Source: Methylobacterium mesophilicum (GTDB lineage Bacteria > Pseudomonadota > Alphaproteobacteria > Rhizobiales > Beijerinckiaceae). Taken from it: 64,000 nt of DNA. Within the stretch, counting starts at the first letter, position 1, and each line of letters opens with the position of its first letter. The stretch lies in assembly GCF_022179445.1 (NCBI RefSeq), contig NZ_BPQU01000002.1:1-64000 (forward strand), in the 5' to 3' direction. The position numbers and the translations under genes were made by a program. Under the pieces are notes generated by a model. The model searched no databases and was not told where the DNA came from. It saw nothing but the letters and a program-made list of their open reading frames with translations. Positions 17,087-26,444 of the stretch are shown piece after piece.

Positions 17087-17841
17087 TCGGCGCGGACCTG
17101 TCCGGACGGCGCATCCTCGTCACCGGCGCCTCCTCTGGCATCGGGCTGGCGACGGTGACGCTGTTCGCCCGCAACGGCGCCAGCGTGGCCTTGAACCACC
17201 TGCCCGACGATCCCCGCGGCCCCGCGGAGGCCGAGCGTCTCGCCGCCGAAGGCCTGGCCGTGATGGCGCTGCCCGGGGACGTGTCCCAGCCCGGCGAGAC
17301 CGAGGCGATGGTGGCGGCCGGGATCGCGGCGCTCGGCGGCCTCGACGTGCTGGTCAACAATGCCGGGACCTCCGGCACCACCGCGCCGATCGCCTTCGAG
17401 GACCTCGACGCGATGACGGAAGAGTTTTGGGCCACGATCCTAGCGACCAACCTGATCGGCCCGTACCGCTGTTCGCGGGCCGCGGCGGCAAGTCTGAAAG
17501 AAAACCGGGGGGCGATCGTCAACACCGCCTCGGTGGCGGGACTCGGGCGGCGGGGCTCCTCGATCGCCTATTCGGCCAGCAAGGCCGGGCTGATCAACCT
17601 CACCCGCAGCCTCGCCCGGGCGCTGGCCCCGGACGTGCGCGTCAACGCCGTCGCCCCCGGCCTCGTCGCCACCCCGTGGACCGAGCCGTGGCCGGAGGCG
17701 CGCAAGGCCGCCACCGTGCAGCACACGATGCTGCGCCGCATGGCCCGGCCCGAGGACATCGCCGAGACGATTTTCTTCCTGGCCGCGGGCGCCGCCTACA
17801 TCACCGGCGAGACGATCACGGTCGATGGCGGAGCGCTATAG
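17083..17841 (+). CDS. SDR-family oxidoreductase
   Basis: A 252-residue classical SDR with TGASSGIGLAT near residue 14, NNAG, the catalytic Ser in NTASVAG, YSASKAG and the C-terminal ITGETITVDGG. All catalytic residues are kept. The ATG at 17083 forms an ATGA overlap with the preceding dehydrogenase gene, so the two are translated together. It probably performs another alcohol/ketone step in the same pathway as 15101-17086. Confidence 0.92.
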   Translation: MIGADLSGRRILVTGASSGIGLATVTLFARNGASVALNHLPDDPRGPAEAERLAAEGLAVMALPGDVSQPGETEAMVAAGIAALGGLDVLVNNAGTSGTTAPIAFEDLDAMTEEFWATILATNLIGPYRCSRAAAASLKENRGAIVNTASVAGLGRRGSSIAYSASKAGLINLTRSLARALAPDVRVNAVAPGLVATPWTEPWPEARKAATVQHTMLRRMARPEDIAETIFFLAAGAAYITGETITVDGGAL

Positions 17842-18173
17842 CGGGGCTCAGAGCCCTATGCGGAGCGACGTCTACAGGTTCGGGGCGCAATCGCTCCTGG
17901 AGGCCTCGAGGCGCCCCCTCTCCCGTGCGGGAGAGGGTTGGGGTGAGGGATCAGGTCTTTCCGGAGAGGTCATATCCCTCACCCTGTCCCTCTCCCGCAC
18001 GGGAGAGGGGACCCGCGCCCTTCACGGGCGACGGCATGAGTTCATTCGACGACGGAGGCCTGTGTATCCGGCAGCCCTTGCGGGGAGGGCGAAAGCGCCG
18101 CGTTTCAAAAGCTTGCCGAAGAACCTGATGGGTCGGTCCACCTCCCGTCAGCATCAGGGCCAGGGAGAAAAAA
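17842..18173. other. Intergenic region with palindromic element
   Basis: These 332 bases between the SDR and the beta-keto acid cleavage enzyme gene contain the inverted element at 17915-18010 and little else. The ribosome-binding sequence agggaga directly before 18174 serves the next gene. Confidence 0.6.
17915..18010. repeat. Nested inverted repeat (two hairpins in a larger dyad)
   Basis: Two perfect 10-base-stem hairpins, ccctctcccg/cgggagaggg, at 17916-17937 and 17988-18009 flank a centre of about 50 bases. The flanking ttggggtgaggga and tccctcaccct also pair, so the whole block can fold as one long dyad. This is a different sequence family from the repeats at 9751 and 12391. It may attenuate transcription between 17841 and 18174. 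Confidence 0.7.
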
Positions 18174-19058
18174 ATGTCGCGGACGACCGTCATCACCTGC
18201 GCCCTCACGGGCTCGTTCGACACGACGAAGAAGAACCCGGCGGTGCCGGTGAGCCCGAAGGCCATCGCGCGATCCGCCTTGGAGGCCGCCTCCGCCGGGG
18301 CCGCGGTGGTCCACATCCATGTCCGCGATCCCGAGACCGCCGCGCCCAGCATGGAGCTGGCCCATTACCGCGAAGTGGTCGAGCGGATCCGCGAGAAGAA
18401 CGAGGCCGTGATCCTCAACCTCACCACCGGGGCCGGGGGCCGGTTCGTGCCCGGCGATCCCGACCCGTCTTTGGCCGGCCCCGGCACCACCTTCGCGTCG
18501 CCCGAGACCCGGACCCGGCACGTCGCGGCGCTACGCCCCGAGATCTGCACCCTCGACGTCGCCACGATGAACTTCGGCGAGCACCTGTTCCTCAACACCC
18601 CCGCGCATCTGCGGGCCATGGCGGCGCAGATCCGCCAGGCCGGGGTGAGGCCCGAGATCGAGGTGTTCGATCTCGGCCAGATCGAGCTGGCCCGGCACCT
18701 GATCGCCGAGAGGCACCTGGCGCGGCCGCCCCTGTTCCAGATCTGCCTCGGCATCCCCTGGGGCGCGCCCGCCACCGCCGAGGCGCTGGTGGCGATGCGA
18801 GCCCGGCTGCCCGAGGACGCGGTCTGGTCGGCCTTCGGCATCGGCCGGGAGGAGTTTCCGATCCTGGCGGTGGCCGCCGGGATGGGCGGCAACGTCCGGG
18901 TCGGGTTGGAGGACAACCTCTATCTGTCCCGGGGCGTGCTCGCGCCCAGCAACGCCGCCCTGGTGGAGAAGGCCGTCAGCCTGCTGGCCCATCTCGACCG
19001 CGAACCGGCCACGCCCGACGAGGCGCGGGCGATCTTCGGGCTGGCGCCGCGCGGGTGA
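18174..19058 (+). CDS. Beta-keto acid cleavage enzyme (BKACE, DUF849)
   Basis: A 294-residue BKACE-family protein (DUF849, PF05853). The metal site VVHIHVRDPET is conserved, as are LNLTTGAGG, the IEVFDLGQ region and a C-terminal MGGNVRVGLEDNLYLSRGVL. These enzymes condense a beta-keto acid with acetyl-CoA and split the product into acetoacetate and a new acyl-CoA. Known members act on 3-keto-5-aminohexanoate and dehydrocarnitine. The neighbouring dehydrogenase (16136-17086) could make the keto acid. A second periplasmic binding protein follows, so uptake and cleavage may be linked. Confidence 0.92.
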   Translation: MSRTTVITCALTGSFDTTKKNPAVPVSPKAIARSALEAASAGAAVVHIHVRDPETAAPSMELAHYREVVERIREKNEAVILNLTTGAGGRFVPGDPDPSLAGPGTTFASPETRTRHVAALRPEICTLDVATMNFGEHLFLNTPAHLRAMAAQIRQAGVRPEIEVFDLGQIELARHLIAERHLARPPLFQICLGIPWGAPATAEALVAMRARLPEDAVWSAFGIGREEFPILAVAAGMGGNVRVGLEDNLYLSRGVLAPSNAALVEKAVSLLAHLDREPATPDEARAIFGLAPRG

Positions 19059-19133
19059 GGGGAGGCCCTGACGGATCGCCCGCATCCTCTCACCGGCCGG
19101 TATCGGCTCCGATCCGGTCCGCCTAGACTGCAT

Positions 19134-19164
19134 TCGGACGACATCCGAGCGGCGAACAACGCCG
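19134..19164 (+). promoter_or_regulatory. Two small tandem hairpins upstream of a binding-protein gene
   Basis: tcgga-cgaca-tccga at 19134-19148 and cggcg-aacaa-cgccg at 19150-19164 are adjacent perfect five-base-stem hairpins in the leader of the gene starting at 19193. They are too short to be a strong terminator. They could protect the mRNA or be an operator. Confidence 0.3.
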
Positions 19165-19192
19165 CCGCGATCAAAGAAACAGGGAGTGAGAC

Positions 19193-20422
19193 ATGACGGT
19201 CCGCCACCGCGTCGCGGCACTGACGGGGCTTCTGTGCGCGCTCGGGGCCGGGGCGGCACTCGCGGCCGACCTCGTGCCGGTGAAGATCGGCGTGCTGAAC
19301 GACCGCTCGGGGGTCTACTTCGATTCCACCGGCGAGGGCGCGGTGGTGGCGGCCCGCATGGCGGTGGAGGATTTCAAGCCGGAGGCTCAGGGGCTGAAGG
19401 TCGAGGTCGTAGCCGCCGACCACCAGAACAAGCCCGATGTCGGCGCCTCGATCACCCGGCAATGGTACGACCGCGACGGGGTCGACGCGGTGTTCGACGT
19501 GCCGACCTCCTCGGTGGCGCTCGCGGTGGCGCAGATCACCAAGGAGAAGAACAAGGCCTTCATCAACTCGGGCGGCGGCACCGCCGACCTGACCGGCCCG
19601 GCCTGCACCCCCAACACCGTCCACTGGACCTACGACACCGCCGCGCTGGCCAACGGCACCGGCAAGGCGATGCTCAAGCGCGGCGGCAAGTCCTGGTACT
19701 TCATCACCGCCGACTACGCCTTCGGCCTCGCCCTGGAGCGCGACACCAAGGCGGTGGTGGTGGGTAACGGCGGCACGGTCGTGGGCGGCGTGCGCACCCC
19801 CTTCCCGAACCCCGATTTCTCCTCGTTCCTGCTCCAGGCGCAGGCCTCCGGCGCGCAGGTGATCGGCCTCGCCGATGCCGGCCTCGACGCGGCCAACGCG
19901 ATCAAGCAGGCGCACGAATTCGGCATCCGCCAGGGCGGCCAGACGCTCGCCGCTCTGCTGATCGCCATCACCGACATCCATTCCCTCGGCCTCGAAGTCG
20001 CCCAGGGCCTCGAATTCACCGCCTCGTTCTACTGGGACCTCAACGACGGCACCCGGGCCTTCGCGGAACGGTTCGGCGCGCGCATGTCCGGCCGGAAGCC
20101 GACCTCGTACCAGGCCGGCGTCTACGCCAGCATGCTGCACTACCTGAAGGCCGTGGCGGCGCTGCGGTCGGCCAAGGACGGCGCCGCCGTGGTCGCCAAG
20201 ATGAAGGAACTGCCCACCGACGATCCCCTGTTCGGCAAGGGCACGATCCGGCCGGACGGGCGCAAGATCCACCCGATGTACCTGTTCGAGGCCAAGGCGC
20301 CCTCCGAGTCGAAGGGCGAATGGGACCTCTACAAGGTGCTGGAGACGATCCCGGCCGAGCAGGCGTTCCGGCCGATGAGCGAGGGCGGCTGCCCGATGGT
20401 GGCCGGCCTCCAGGCCAAGTAG
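19193..20422 (+). CDS. ABC transporter periplasmic binding protein (branched-chain type)
   Basis: A 409-residue type I binding protein with a signal peptide ending GAGAALA near residue 24. It has the family start VPVKIGVLNDRSGVYFD and long conserved stretches such as ADYAFGLALERDTKAVV. It is not close to the binding protein at 13517-14776. No permease or ATPase gene follows it, so it must use a transporter encoded elsewhere, possibly LivHM-GF at 9947-13492. It sits 134 bases after the BKACE gene on the same strand. Confidence 0.9.
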   Translation: MTVRHRVAALTGLLCALGAGAALAADLVPVKIGVLNDRSGVYFDSTGEGAVVAARMAVEDFKPEAQGLKVEVVAADHQNKPDVGASITRQWYDRDGVDAVFDVPTSSVALAVAQITKEKNKAFINSGGGTADLTGPACTPNTVHWTYDTAALANGTGKAMLKRGGKSWYFITADYAFGLALERDTKAVVVGNGGTVVGGVRTPFPNPDFSSFLLQAQASGAQVIGLADAGLDAANAIKQAHEFGIRQGGQTLAALLIAITDIHSLGLEVAQGLEFTASFYWDLNDGTRAFAERFGARMSGRKPTSYQAGVYASMLHYLKAVAALRSAKDGAAVVAKMKELPTDDPLFGKGTIRPDGRKIHPMYLFEAKAPSESKGEWDLYKVLETIPAEQAFRPMSEGGCPMVAGLQAK

Positions 20423-20434
20423 GCGTTCAGGCGG

Positions 20435-21304
20435 TCAGGCGGCCCCGATCCCGTTCAGCGTGGCCATCGCGTCCTCGGGCAGGCTCAGTGCGGCCGCCGC
20501 GAGGTTCTCGCGCAGGTGGCCGAGCGAGCCGGTGCCCGGGATCAACAGGATGTTGGGCGCCCGGCGCAGCAGCCAGGCCAGCGCCACCTGCATGGGCGTC
20601 GCCCCGAGTTCGGCTGCGACCTCCGACAGGGCGGTGGATTGCAGCGGGCTGAAGCCGCCGAGCGGGAAGAACGGCACGTAGGCGGTGCCGGCCTCGGCCA
20701 GCGCGTCGATCAGGGCGTCGTCGGCCCGATGCGCGAGGTTGTACTGGTTCTGCACGCAGACGATCTCGGCGATCCGCCGGCCCTCGGCGACCTGCGCGTG
20801 CGTCGCGTTGCTCAGCCCGATCCGCCGGATCAGCCCCTGGCGCTGCAGCTCCGCCAGCACGGTGAGCGGCGCCTCGATCGATCCCTCCGCGGGGCCGTGG
20901 GCGTCGAACATCAGGCGCAGGTTGACCACGTCGAGGGCGTCGACGCCGAGATTGCGCAGGTTGTCGTGGATGGCCTGCGTGAGTTCCTCCGTCGAGAAGG
21001 CCGGGTTCCACGAAGCGTCCGGCCCGCGCTTGGCGCCGACCTTGGTCACGATCACCAGATCGTCGGGATAGGGATGGAGCGCCTCGCGGATGATCTGGTT
21101 GGTGACGTGCGGCCCGTAGAAGTCGCTGGTGTCGATGTGATCGACCCCCTCGGCCACAGCCTCGCGCAGCACCGCGACGGCCGCCCCGCGGTCTTTCGGC
21201 GGCCCGTAGACGCCCGGCCCGGCGAGTTGCATGGCCCCGTAGCCGAGGCGTTTCACGGTGCGGTCCCCGAGCGCGAACGTGCCGGCCTGCGCGATGTCGG
21301 TCAT
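20435..21304 (-). CDS. pdxI: Aldo/keto reductase, PdxI-like (pyridoxal reductase)
   Basis: A 289-residue aldo/keto reductase with the TIM-barrel signature region VDHIDTSDFYGPHVTNQIIR, the active-site Lys in VIVTKVGAKRG, and DVVNLRLM in place of the more common His motif. Sequence such as RLGYGAMQLAGPGVYGPP and VPFFPLGGFSPLQS matches my memory of E. coli PdxI (formerly YdbC), an NADPH-dependent pyridoxal reductase. The gene is divergent from a LysR regulator, which probably controls it. Other aldehyde substrates are possible. Confidence 0.85.
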   Translation of the reverse strand: MTDIAQAGTFALGDRTVKRLGYGAMQLAGPGVYGPPKDRGAAVAVLREAVAEGVDHIDTSDFYGPHVTNQIIREALHPYPDDLVIVTKVGAKRGPDASWNPAFSTEELTQAIHDNLRNLGVDALDVVNLRLMFDAHGPAEGSIEAPLTVLAELQRQGLIRRIGLSNATHAQVAEGRRIAEIVCVQNQYNLAHRADDALIDALAEAGTAYVPFFPLGGFSPLQSTALSEVAAELGATPMQVALAWLLRRAPNILLIPGTGSLGHLRENLAAAALSLPEDAMATLNGIGAA

Positions 21305-21396
21305 GGCGAATCTCCTGTGTGCGCCCCGGATGTAGACGGCACGGCCTGACCGGATAAGCGGTGATGTTCGGCACGGGCTGTGCGGGATCTCGAACG

Positions 21397-22326
21397 ATGA
21401 CGATGGATCTATCAGACCTGGCCGCCTTCGTGACCGTGGCGCGGGCCGGCGGCTTTCGCGAGGGCGCCCGCACCGGAAACGGCAGCGCGTCGAGCCTCAG
21501 CGAGGCGGTGCGCCGGCTCGAGGCGCGCCTCGGCGTGCGCCTCCTGAACCGGACCACCCGCAGCGTCGCGCCCACCGAGGCCGGCGCCCGCCTGCTGGAG
21601 CGGCTCGGCCCGGCGCTCGGAGAGGTCGAGGCCGCCCTCGACGTGGTGAACGGGTTCCGCGACCGGCCGGCCGGACCGCTCCGGCTCAACGTGCCGCTGA
21701 GCGCGGCACGCCTCGTCCTGCCCGCGATCGTGCCGCCCTTCCTGGCCGCCTATCCCGAGATCCGGCTCGAACTGGTCGTCGAGGACGGCTTCGTGGACGT
21801 GCTGGCGGCCGGCTGCGACGCCGGCATCCGCTACGACGAGCGGCTTGAGCAGGACATGATCGCGGTGCCGATCGGCCCGCGGCGGCAGCGTTTCGCCACG
21901 GCGGCGGCCCCGGCCTATCTCGACCGGCGCGGGCGCCCGCAGCATCCGCGCGACCTCCTGGCCCACGATTGCCTGCTGGGCCGGTTCCCGAGCGGCAGCC
22001 TGACGGCGCCGTGGGAGTTCGAGCGCGACGGGGAGATCGTCCGCGTGGATCCGTCCGGCCCGCTGATCGTGCGCGTCGGCGCCAGCGACCTCGCGGTCGC
22101 GGCGGCGGTGGCCGGAACCGGGATCATCCACCTGTTCGAGGATTGGCTGCGCCCCCAGCTCGACGGCGGCGCCCTGGAGCCGGTGCTGGAACCGTGGTGG
22201 CAGGTCTTCTCCGGCCCGTTCCTCTACTATCCCGGCCGCCGGCACCTGCCGGCGCCGCTGCGGGCGTTCGTGGACTTCGTCGGCACGGGTCCGCGCGGGC
22301 TCACTCCGGCAGGGCGAACACCGTGA
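21397..22326 (+). CDS. LysR-family transcriptional regulator
   Basis: A 309-residue LTTR. The N-terminal winged HTH is seen in [20 protein letters not shown] and then [20 protein letters not shown] and [18 protein letters not shown]. The C-terminal effector domain is similar to the aldo/keto-reductase-linked subgroup. ATG codons at 21397 and 21403 are alternative starts. It is divergent from the PdxI-like gene with a 92-base shared promoter region, the usual arrangement for a LysR regulator and its target. Its end overlaps the convergent xoxF gene by 26 bases. Confidence 0.92.
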   Translation: MTMDLSDLAAFVTVARAGGFREGARTGNGSASSLSEAVRRLEARLGVRLLNRTTRSVAPTEAGARLLERLGPALGEVEAALDVVNGFRDRPAGPLRLNVPLSAARLVLPAIVPPFLAAYPEIRLELVVEDGFVDVLAAGCDAGIRYDERLEQDMIAVPIGPRRQRFATAAAPAYLDRRGRPQHPRDLLAHDCLLGRFPSGSLTAPWEFERDGEIVRVDPSGPLIVRVGASDLAVAAAVAGTGIIHLFEDWLRPQLDGGALEPVLEPWWQVFSGPFLYYPGRRHLPAPLRAFVDFVGTGPRGLTPAGRTP

Positions 22327-24067
22327 GCTGGCCGCCGGGCGCGGTGTACCGCGACAGGGCCGCGTAGCCGCCGACTGCGCCCGAACCGTCCGCCGGGTCG
22401 GTCAGTCCGGCGGCCAGCCCGATGCCCGCCCAGCCGCCGATCCCGGACAGCACCGCCACGTATTGCCGGCCGTTGTGCTGGTAGGTGGTGACGTTGCCGA
22501 CGATGCCGGACGGCGTCTTGAACCGGTACAGCTCGTGCCCGTCCCGGGCGTCGACCGCCTTCAGGTAACCTTCGAGCGTGCCGTAGAAGACGACGTTGCC
22601 GGCGGTGGCGAGCGCCCCGGACCAGACCGAGAACGGCTCCGGGATCGTCCAGGCGATTTTTCCCTTGGCCCCGTCCCAGGCGATGAACGCGCCGGTCCGG
22701 TCGGAGCCCTCGGGCGGGTGCAGGGTCAGCGTCGCGCCGACATAGGGCTGGCCCGGCGTGTAGCTCACCCGGAACGCCTCGTAATCCATGCACATGTGGT
22801 TGGTCGGCACGTAGAACAGCCGGGTGACCGGCGAGTAGGCCGCCGGCTGCTGGTTCTTGGCGCCGAGCGCCCCCGGGCAGATGTTCTTGGTGACCTCCTC
22901 CTCGTCGGCCTCGCCGGGCGCGTAGCGCTTGTCCACCACCGGCCGCCCGTAGCCCGGGGAGGCGCGGTCCAGGTCGATCCGGCTCGCCCAGTTGACGCTC
23001 GGGTCGAACTTGTCCGCCACCAGCACCGCGCCGGTCGCGCGGTCGAGGGTGTAGCCGAAGCCGTTACGGTCGAAATGGGTGAGCACCCGGCGCGGGCGTC
23101 CGTCGATCACCTGCTCGGTGAGGATCATCTCGTTGACGCCGTCGTAGTCCCACTGGTCGTGGGGCGTCATCTGGTAGACCCAGCGGGCGAGCCCGGTGTC
23201 GGGGTCGCGGGCGAAGATCGCCATGGTCCACCGGTTGTCGCCCGGGCGCTGGGCCGGGTTCCAGGTCGCCGGGTTGCCGGTGCCGTAATAGACGAGGTTC
23301 AGCGCCGGATCGTACGAGAACCACCCCCAGCTGCAGCCGCCGCCGATCTTCCACTGGTCGCCCTCCCAGCTCGTGAGCGAGGAATCCCGGCCGATCGGGC
23401 GGCCGAGTTCGGTGGTCTTGTCCGGATCGACCAGCATGTCGGCATCCGGCCCGGTGGCGTAGGCGCGCCAGAGGCGCCGGCCCGTGGCCTGATCGTACGC
23501 GGTGACGTGGCAGCGGGCGCCGTACTCGCCCCCGGCGATGCCGACGATGAGCTTGCCGTGCACCGGCAGGACCGTGGCGGTGTTGGTCTCGCCCCGGGCC
23601 GGGTCGCCGTTCTTCACCGACCACAGGACCCCGCCGCTCTCCGGGTCCAGGGCCACGACCGTGGTGTCGGCCAGCTGCAGGAACAGCCGCCCGTCCGCGT
23701 AGGCGAGGCCGCGCGAGACCGTGTCGCAGCACATCACCGCGATCACGCTCGCATCCTGGCGCGGGGCGTAGCGCCAGAGGATCCTGCCGTCGTGGTCGAG
23801 ATCGAGTGCGTAGACCACGTTCGGGAACGGGGTGTGCACGAACATCCGGTTCCCGACCACGATCGGGGCGCCCTCGTGCCCGCGCAGCACGCCGGTGGAG
23901 AAGGTCCAGGCGACCTTCAGGCGCGAGACGTTGCCGGCGTCGATCCGGGCGAGGTCGGAATACCGGGTGTTGGCGTAATCGAGGGTCTGGAGGACCGGCG
24001 GCGCCTGCGCGGAGGCCGCGGCGGCGAGGCAGACGAGCGCCAGGGCCGCCAGGATCGGGACGCGCAT
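22301..24067 (-). CDS. xoxF: Lanthanide-type PQQ methanol dehydrogenase, XoxF5-like
   Basis: A 588-residue periplasmic quinoprotein with a signal peptide ([15 protein letters not shown]). The eight-bladed propeller shows W-motifs throughout, a vicinal disulphide at Cys113-Cys114 (MCCDTVSRG) that stacks on PQQ, and [10 protein letters not shown]. In that motif the catalytic Asp307 is followed two residues later by Asp309, the extra acid that marks lanthanide enzymes; calcium MxaF has Ala there. Conserved [17 protein letters not shown] and [15 protein letters not shown] also match XoxF. It oxidises methanol and other short alcohols. xoxG and xoxJ do not adjoin it. Confidence 0.93.
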   Translation of the reverse strand: MRVPILAALALVCLAAAASAQAPPVLQTLDYANTRYSDLARIDAGNVSRLKVAWTFSTGVLRGHEGAPIVVGNRMFVHTPFPNVVYALDLDHDGRILWRYAPRQDASVIAVMCCDTVSRGLAYADGRLFLQLADTTVVALDPESGGVLWSVKNGDPARGETNTATVLPVHGKLIVGIAGGEYGARCHVTAYDQATGRRLWRAYATGPDADMLVDPDKTTELGRPIGRDSSLTSWEGDQWKIGGGCSWGWFSYDPALNLVYYGTGNPATWNPAQRPGDNRWTMAIFARDPDTGLARWVYQMTPHDQWDYDGVNEMILTEQVIDGRPRRVLTHFDRNGFGYTLDRATGAVLVADKFDPSVNWASRIDLDRASPGYGRPVVDKRYAPGEADEEEVTKNICPGALGAKNQQPAAYSPVTRLFYVPTNHMCMDYEAFRVSYTPGQPYVGATLTLHPPEGSDRTGAFIAWDGAKGKIAWTIPEPFSVWSGALATAGNVVFYGTLEGYLKAVDARDGHELYRFKTPSGIVGNVTTYQHNGRQYVAVLSGIGGWAGIGLAAGLTDPADGSGAVGGYAALSRYTAPGGQLTVFALPE

Positions 24068-24199
24068 GCTCGGACTCCGCCTGCCGCCGCCCCGTGCGGC
24101 GGCGCCGGCCTCATACACCGACCTGTCGCACCGACCTCACGGACGCCGGCGCGGCCAAGCGTCCGAGGGGACCGAGCAGCCAAGCGTCCGGGCCCGGCC

Positions 24200-24796
24200 T
24201 CACATCCGCTCTTTGACGATCTCCTCGGCCTGGGGGTCCGGCTCGTGGCCGGCCTCGCGCAGCAGCGGCACCACCGCGGCCGCGTCCCGGGCGACGGTGT
24301 AGCTGAGGTCCAGCCCCTCGCGGATGAAGCCGTGGCCGCGCATGTGCTCGAACAGGTCGAGCAGCGGCGCCCAGAAATCGGCCACCGAGACCAGCACGAC
24401 CGGCTTCCGGTGCCGCCCGAGTTGCGCCCAGGTGAGTTGCTCGACCAGTTCCTCCAGGGTGCCGATGCCGCCCGGCAGGGTCACGAAGGCGTCCGAGCGC
24501 TCGAACATCAGACGCTTGCGGGTGTGCATGTCGGGCACAACCACGGTCTCCTGCACGGCGTCGAGCATGTGCTCGCGCGCCTGCAGGAAGTCCGGGATGA
24601 TGCCGGTGACGTGGCCGCCCGCCGCCAGGGCGGCGCGCGCCACGGCGCCCATCAGCCCGACGTCGCCGCCGCCGTAGACCAGGCCCATCCCGGCCTGTGC
24701 GATCGCCGTGCCCAGGGTCTCCGCGGCCTCGCGAAACGCCGGGTCTCCGCCGAAGCCGGAGCCGCAATAGACACAGACAGTCCTCACCGGGGCCAT
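24200..24796 (-). CDS. LOG-family protein (TIGR00730, nucleotide phosphoribohydrolase)
   Basis: A 198-residue Rossmann-like protein of the Lonely Guy family. It has VCVYCGSGFGGDPAFREAA at the start, VYGGGDVGLMGAVARAAL, and the catalytic motif PGGIGTLEELVEQ preceded by the MHTRKRLM segment. Members release ribose 5-phosphate from cytokinin nucleotides or AMP. The start at 24796 was chosen because it gives the family N terminus; a longer frame adds 24 unrelated residues. In a plant-associated bacterium cytokinin activation is possible, but nucleotide turnover is equally likely. Confidence 0.92.
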   Translation of the reverse strand: MAPVRTVCVYCGSGFGGDPAFREAAETLGTAIAQAGMGLVYGGGDVGLMGAVARAALAAGGHVTGIIPDFLQAREHMLDAVQETVVVPDMHTRKRLMFERSDAFVTLPGGIGTLEELVEQLTWAQLGRHRKPVVLVSVADFWAPLLDLFEHMRGHGFIREGLDLSYTVARDAAAVVPLLREAGHEPDPQAEEIVKERM

Positions 24797-25023
24797 CCGG
24801 CGCCCTCCATCACGCAACCGTTGCGAGCCGTCGAGAAAGACCCCCGCGCCCGGCGCTCCACGCGCCAAACTGCTGAATTCGCGTGGGATTCACCCGCCGG
24901 AGCGGCGGGACGGCTTGGTGTCGGGACCATGTACGGTATTATGGGCGCCGCAGTCGACGGTTTTTGAGCGGGCAGGTTGCCCATTCGCCGGGCGGCCGGA
25001 CGAGCAGGGAGGCCTTTGTGGCG

Positions 25024-26436
25024 ATGTCGAGACAGGTGCGGCGCAGTCTCGCCCTGGCGCTCGCCGGCCTCCTCGGCGGTCTCGGCCTCGTGCTGGTCCT
25101 GTTCGGCGGCGAGTCCCTGCGGCGGATGATCGGCCGGCACGATCCCGAGCCGCCCGCCGCCACCGCGCCGCAGGGCGGCCTGCGGAGCCTGGCCGACCCC
25201 GGGGCGACGGCCGAATCCGGCGCGCCGCCCATCGATTTCCGCGACGACACGTCGGGGGCGAGCAGGCCGGATGGTGCCAAGCCCGGCGACGTCAAGCCCG
25301 GCGACACCCGTTCGGACGCGCGCAACGCCGGCGATCCGGCACCGGGCCCGGCGCGCACGGCCGACCGGGCGGCGCCCGACGGCAAGCCGGCCGAGCCCGA
25401 CGCCGCCGAGGTGCCGCGCTTCGATATCGTCCGGGTCGAGCCGAACGGCGACGCCGTGGTGGCCGGGCGCGGCGCGCCGGATGCCGTCATCGAGATGCTG
25501 GTCGACGGCAAGCCCGTGGCCCGGGCGACCGCCGACGCCAACGGCCAGTTCGCCCTGGTGCCGCCGGCGCTGCCGGCGGGCTCCAGCGCCCTGCGGTTGC
25601 GCATGACCACCAAGGGCGGCCACACCGCCGACTCGCGCCAGAGCGTGGCGGTGGACGTCGCCCCGGGCCGCGACCGCCAACCCCTGGTGGCGCTGACCGC
25701 CCCGGATGCCGCGACGGTGGTGCTGTCGCAGCCCGGCGCCCCCGGGCCGGCGGCACCGGCCGGGACCGAGGCGAAGGCCACGGCCGACGGCAAGGCGCCG
25801 GCCGCCAAGATCGTCAGCGTCGACGTGCAGGAGAGCGGCCGGCTGTTCGTGACCGCCACCGGGATTCCGGGCGCGAAGCTCCGGCTCTACCTCAACGACA
25901 CGCTGATCGCCCCGGGTAGCGTCGGGCCGGACGGGCGGGCGAGCTTCACGATCGGCCGCGGGGTCAAGCCCGGCCAGTATCAGGTGCGGATCGACCAGAT
26001 CGATCCCCGCACCGGCAAGGTCTCCACCCGCGCCGAGGTGCCGCTCGCGGTGCCCGAGCCGACCCGCGTCGCCGCCGGCGAAGGTGCCGGGCAGGATCGG
26101 CCGCAGGGTCCGTCCGCCCGGTCGGCCGCCTCCGCAGCCGGGCAGGGCGGGGTCCGTTCCCGGGACGACGGCGCCGGCCAGACCGAGACACCCTCCGCCC
26201 TCAGCCGGGATGCCGCTGGGGCGCGTAGCCCCGCCGGGGCCGGCGCGGTGTTCGTGCCCGAGATCACCACGGCAAAAATCACCCGGGGCGACAACCTCTG
26301 GCGGATCAGCCAGCGCACCTACGGCCGGGGCGAGCGCTATACCGTGATCTACGACGCCAACCAGGGCCAGATCCGCGACCCGGACCGGATCTACCCGGGC
26401 CAGATCTTCATCCTGCCGACCGACAAGCGGGGCTGA
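25024..26436 (+). CDS. Membrane-anchored LysM protein
   Basis: A 470-residue protein. It has one N-terminal membrane segment (residues about 8-30, LALALAGLLGGLGLVLVLF), a low-complexity Ala/Pro/Gly/Asp region to about residue 125, two Ig-like beta-rich repeats (one beginning FDIVRVEPNGDAVVAGRG, one beginning KIVSVDVQESGRLFVTAT), a second linker, and a C-terminal LysM domain (ITRGDNLWRISQRTYGRG to YPGQIFILP). LysM binds peptidoglycan, so it probably bridges inner membrane and wall. GTG at 25018 is an alternative start. Partner enzymes are not adjacent. Confidence 0.85.
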   Translation: MSRQVRRSLALALAGLLGGLGLVLVLFGGESLRRMIGRHDPEPPAATAPQGGLRSLADPGATAESGAPPIDFRDDTSGASRPDGAKPGDVKPGDTRSDARNAGDPAPGPARTADRAAPDGKPAEPDAAEVPRFDIVRVEPNGDAVVAGRGAPDAVIEMLVDGKPVARATADANGQFALVPPALPAGSSALRLRMTTKGGHTADSRQSVAVDVAPGRDRQPLVALTAPDAATVVLSQPGAPGPAAPAGTEAKATADGKAPAAKIVSVDVQESGRLFVTATGIPGAKLRLYLNDTLIAPGSVGPDGRASFTIGRGVKPGQYQVRIDQIDPRTGKVSTRAEVPLAVPEPTRVAAGEGAGQDRPQGPSARSAASAAGQGGVRSRDDGAGQTETPSALSRDAAGARSPAGAGAVFVPEITTAKITRGDNLWRISQRTYGRGERYTVIYDANQGQIRDPDRIYPGQIFILPTDKRG

Positions 26437-26444
26437 CGCCCCCG

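Noticed and set aside
18061..18173. Possible small gene before the BKACE gene
   Set aside because: The frames here have no supported start and ribosome-binding site and no recognisable product. The sequence serves as the leader of the gene at 18174.
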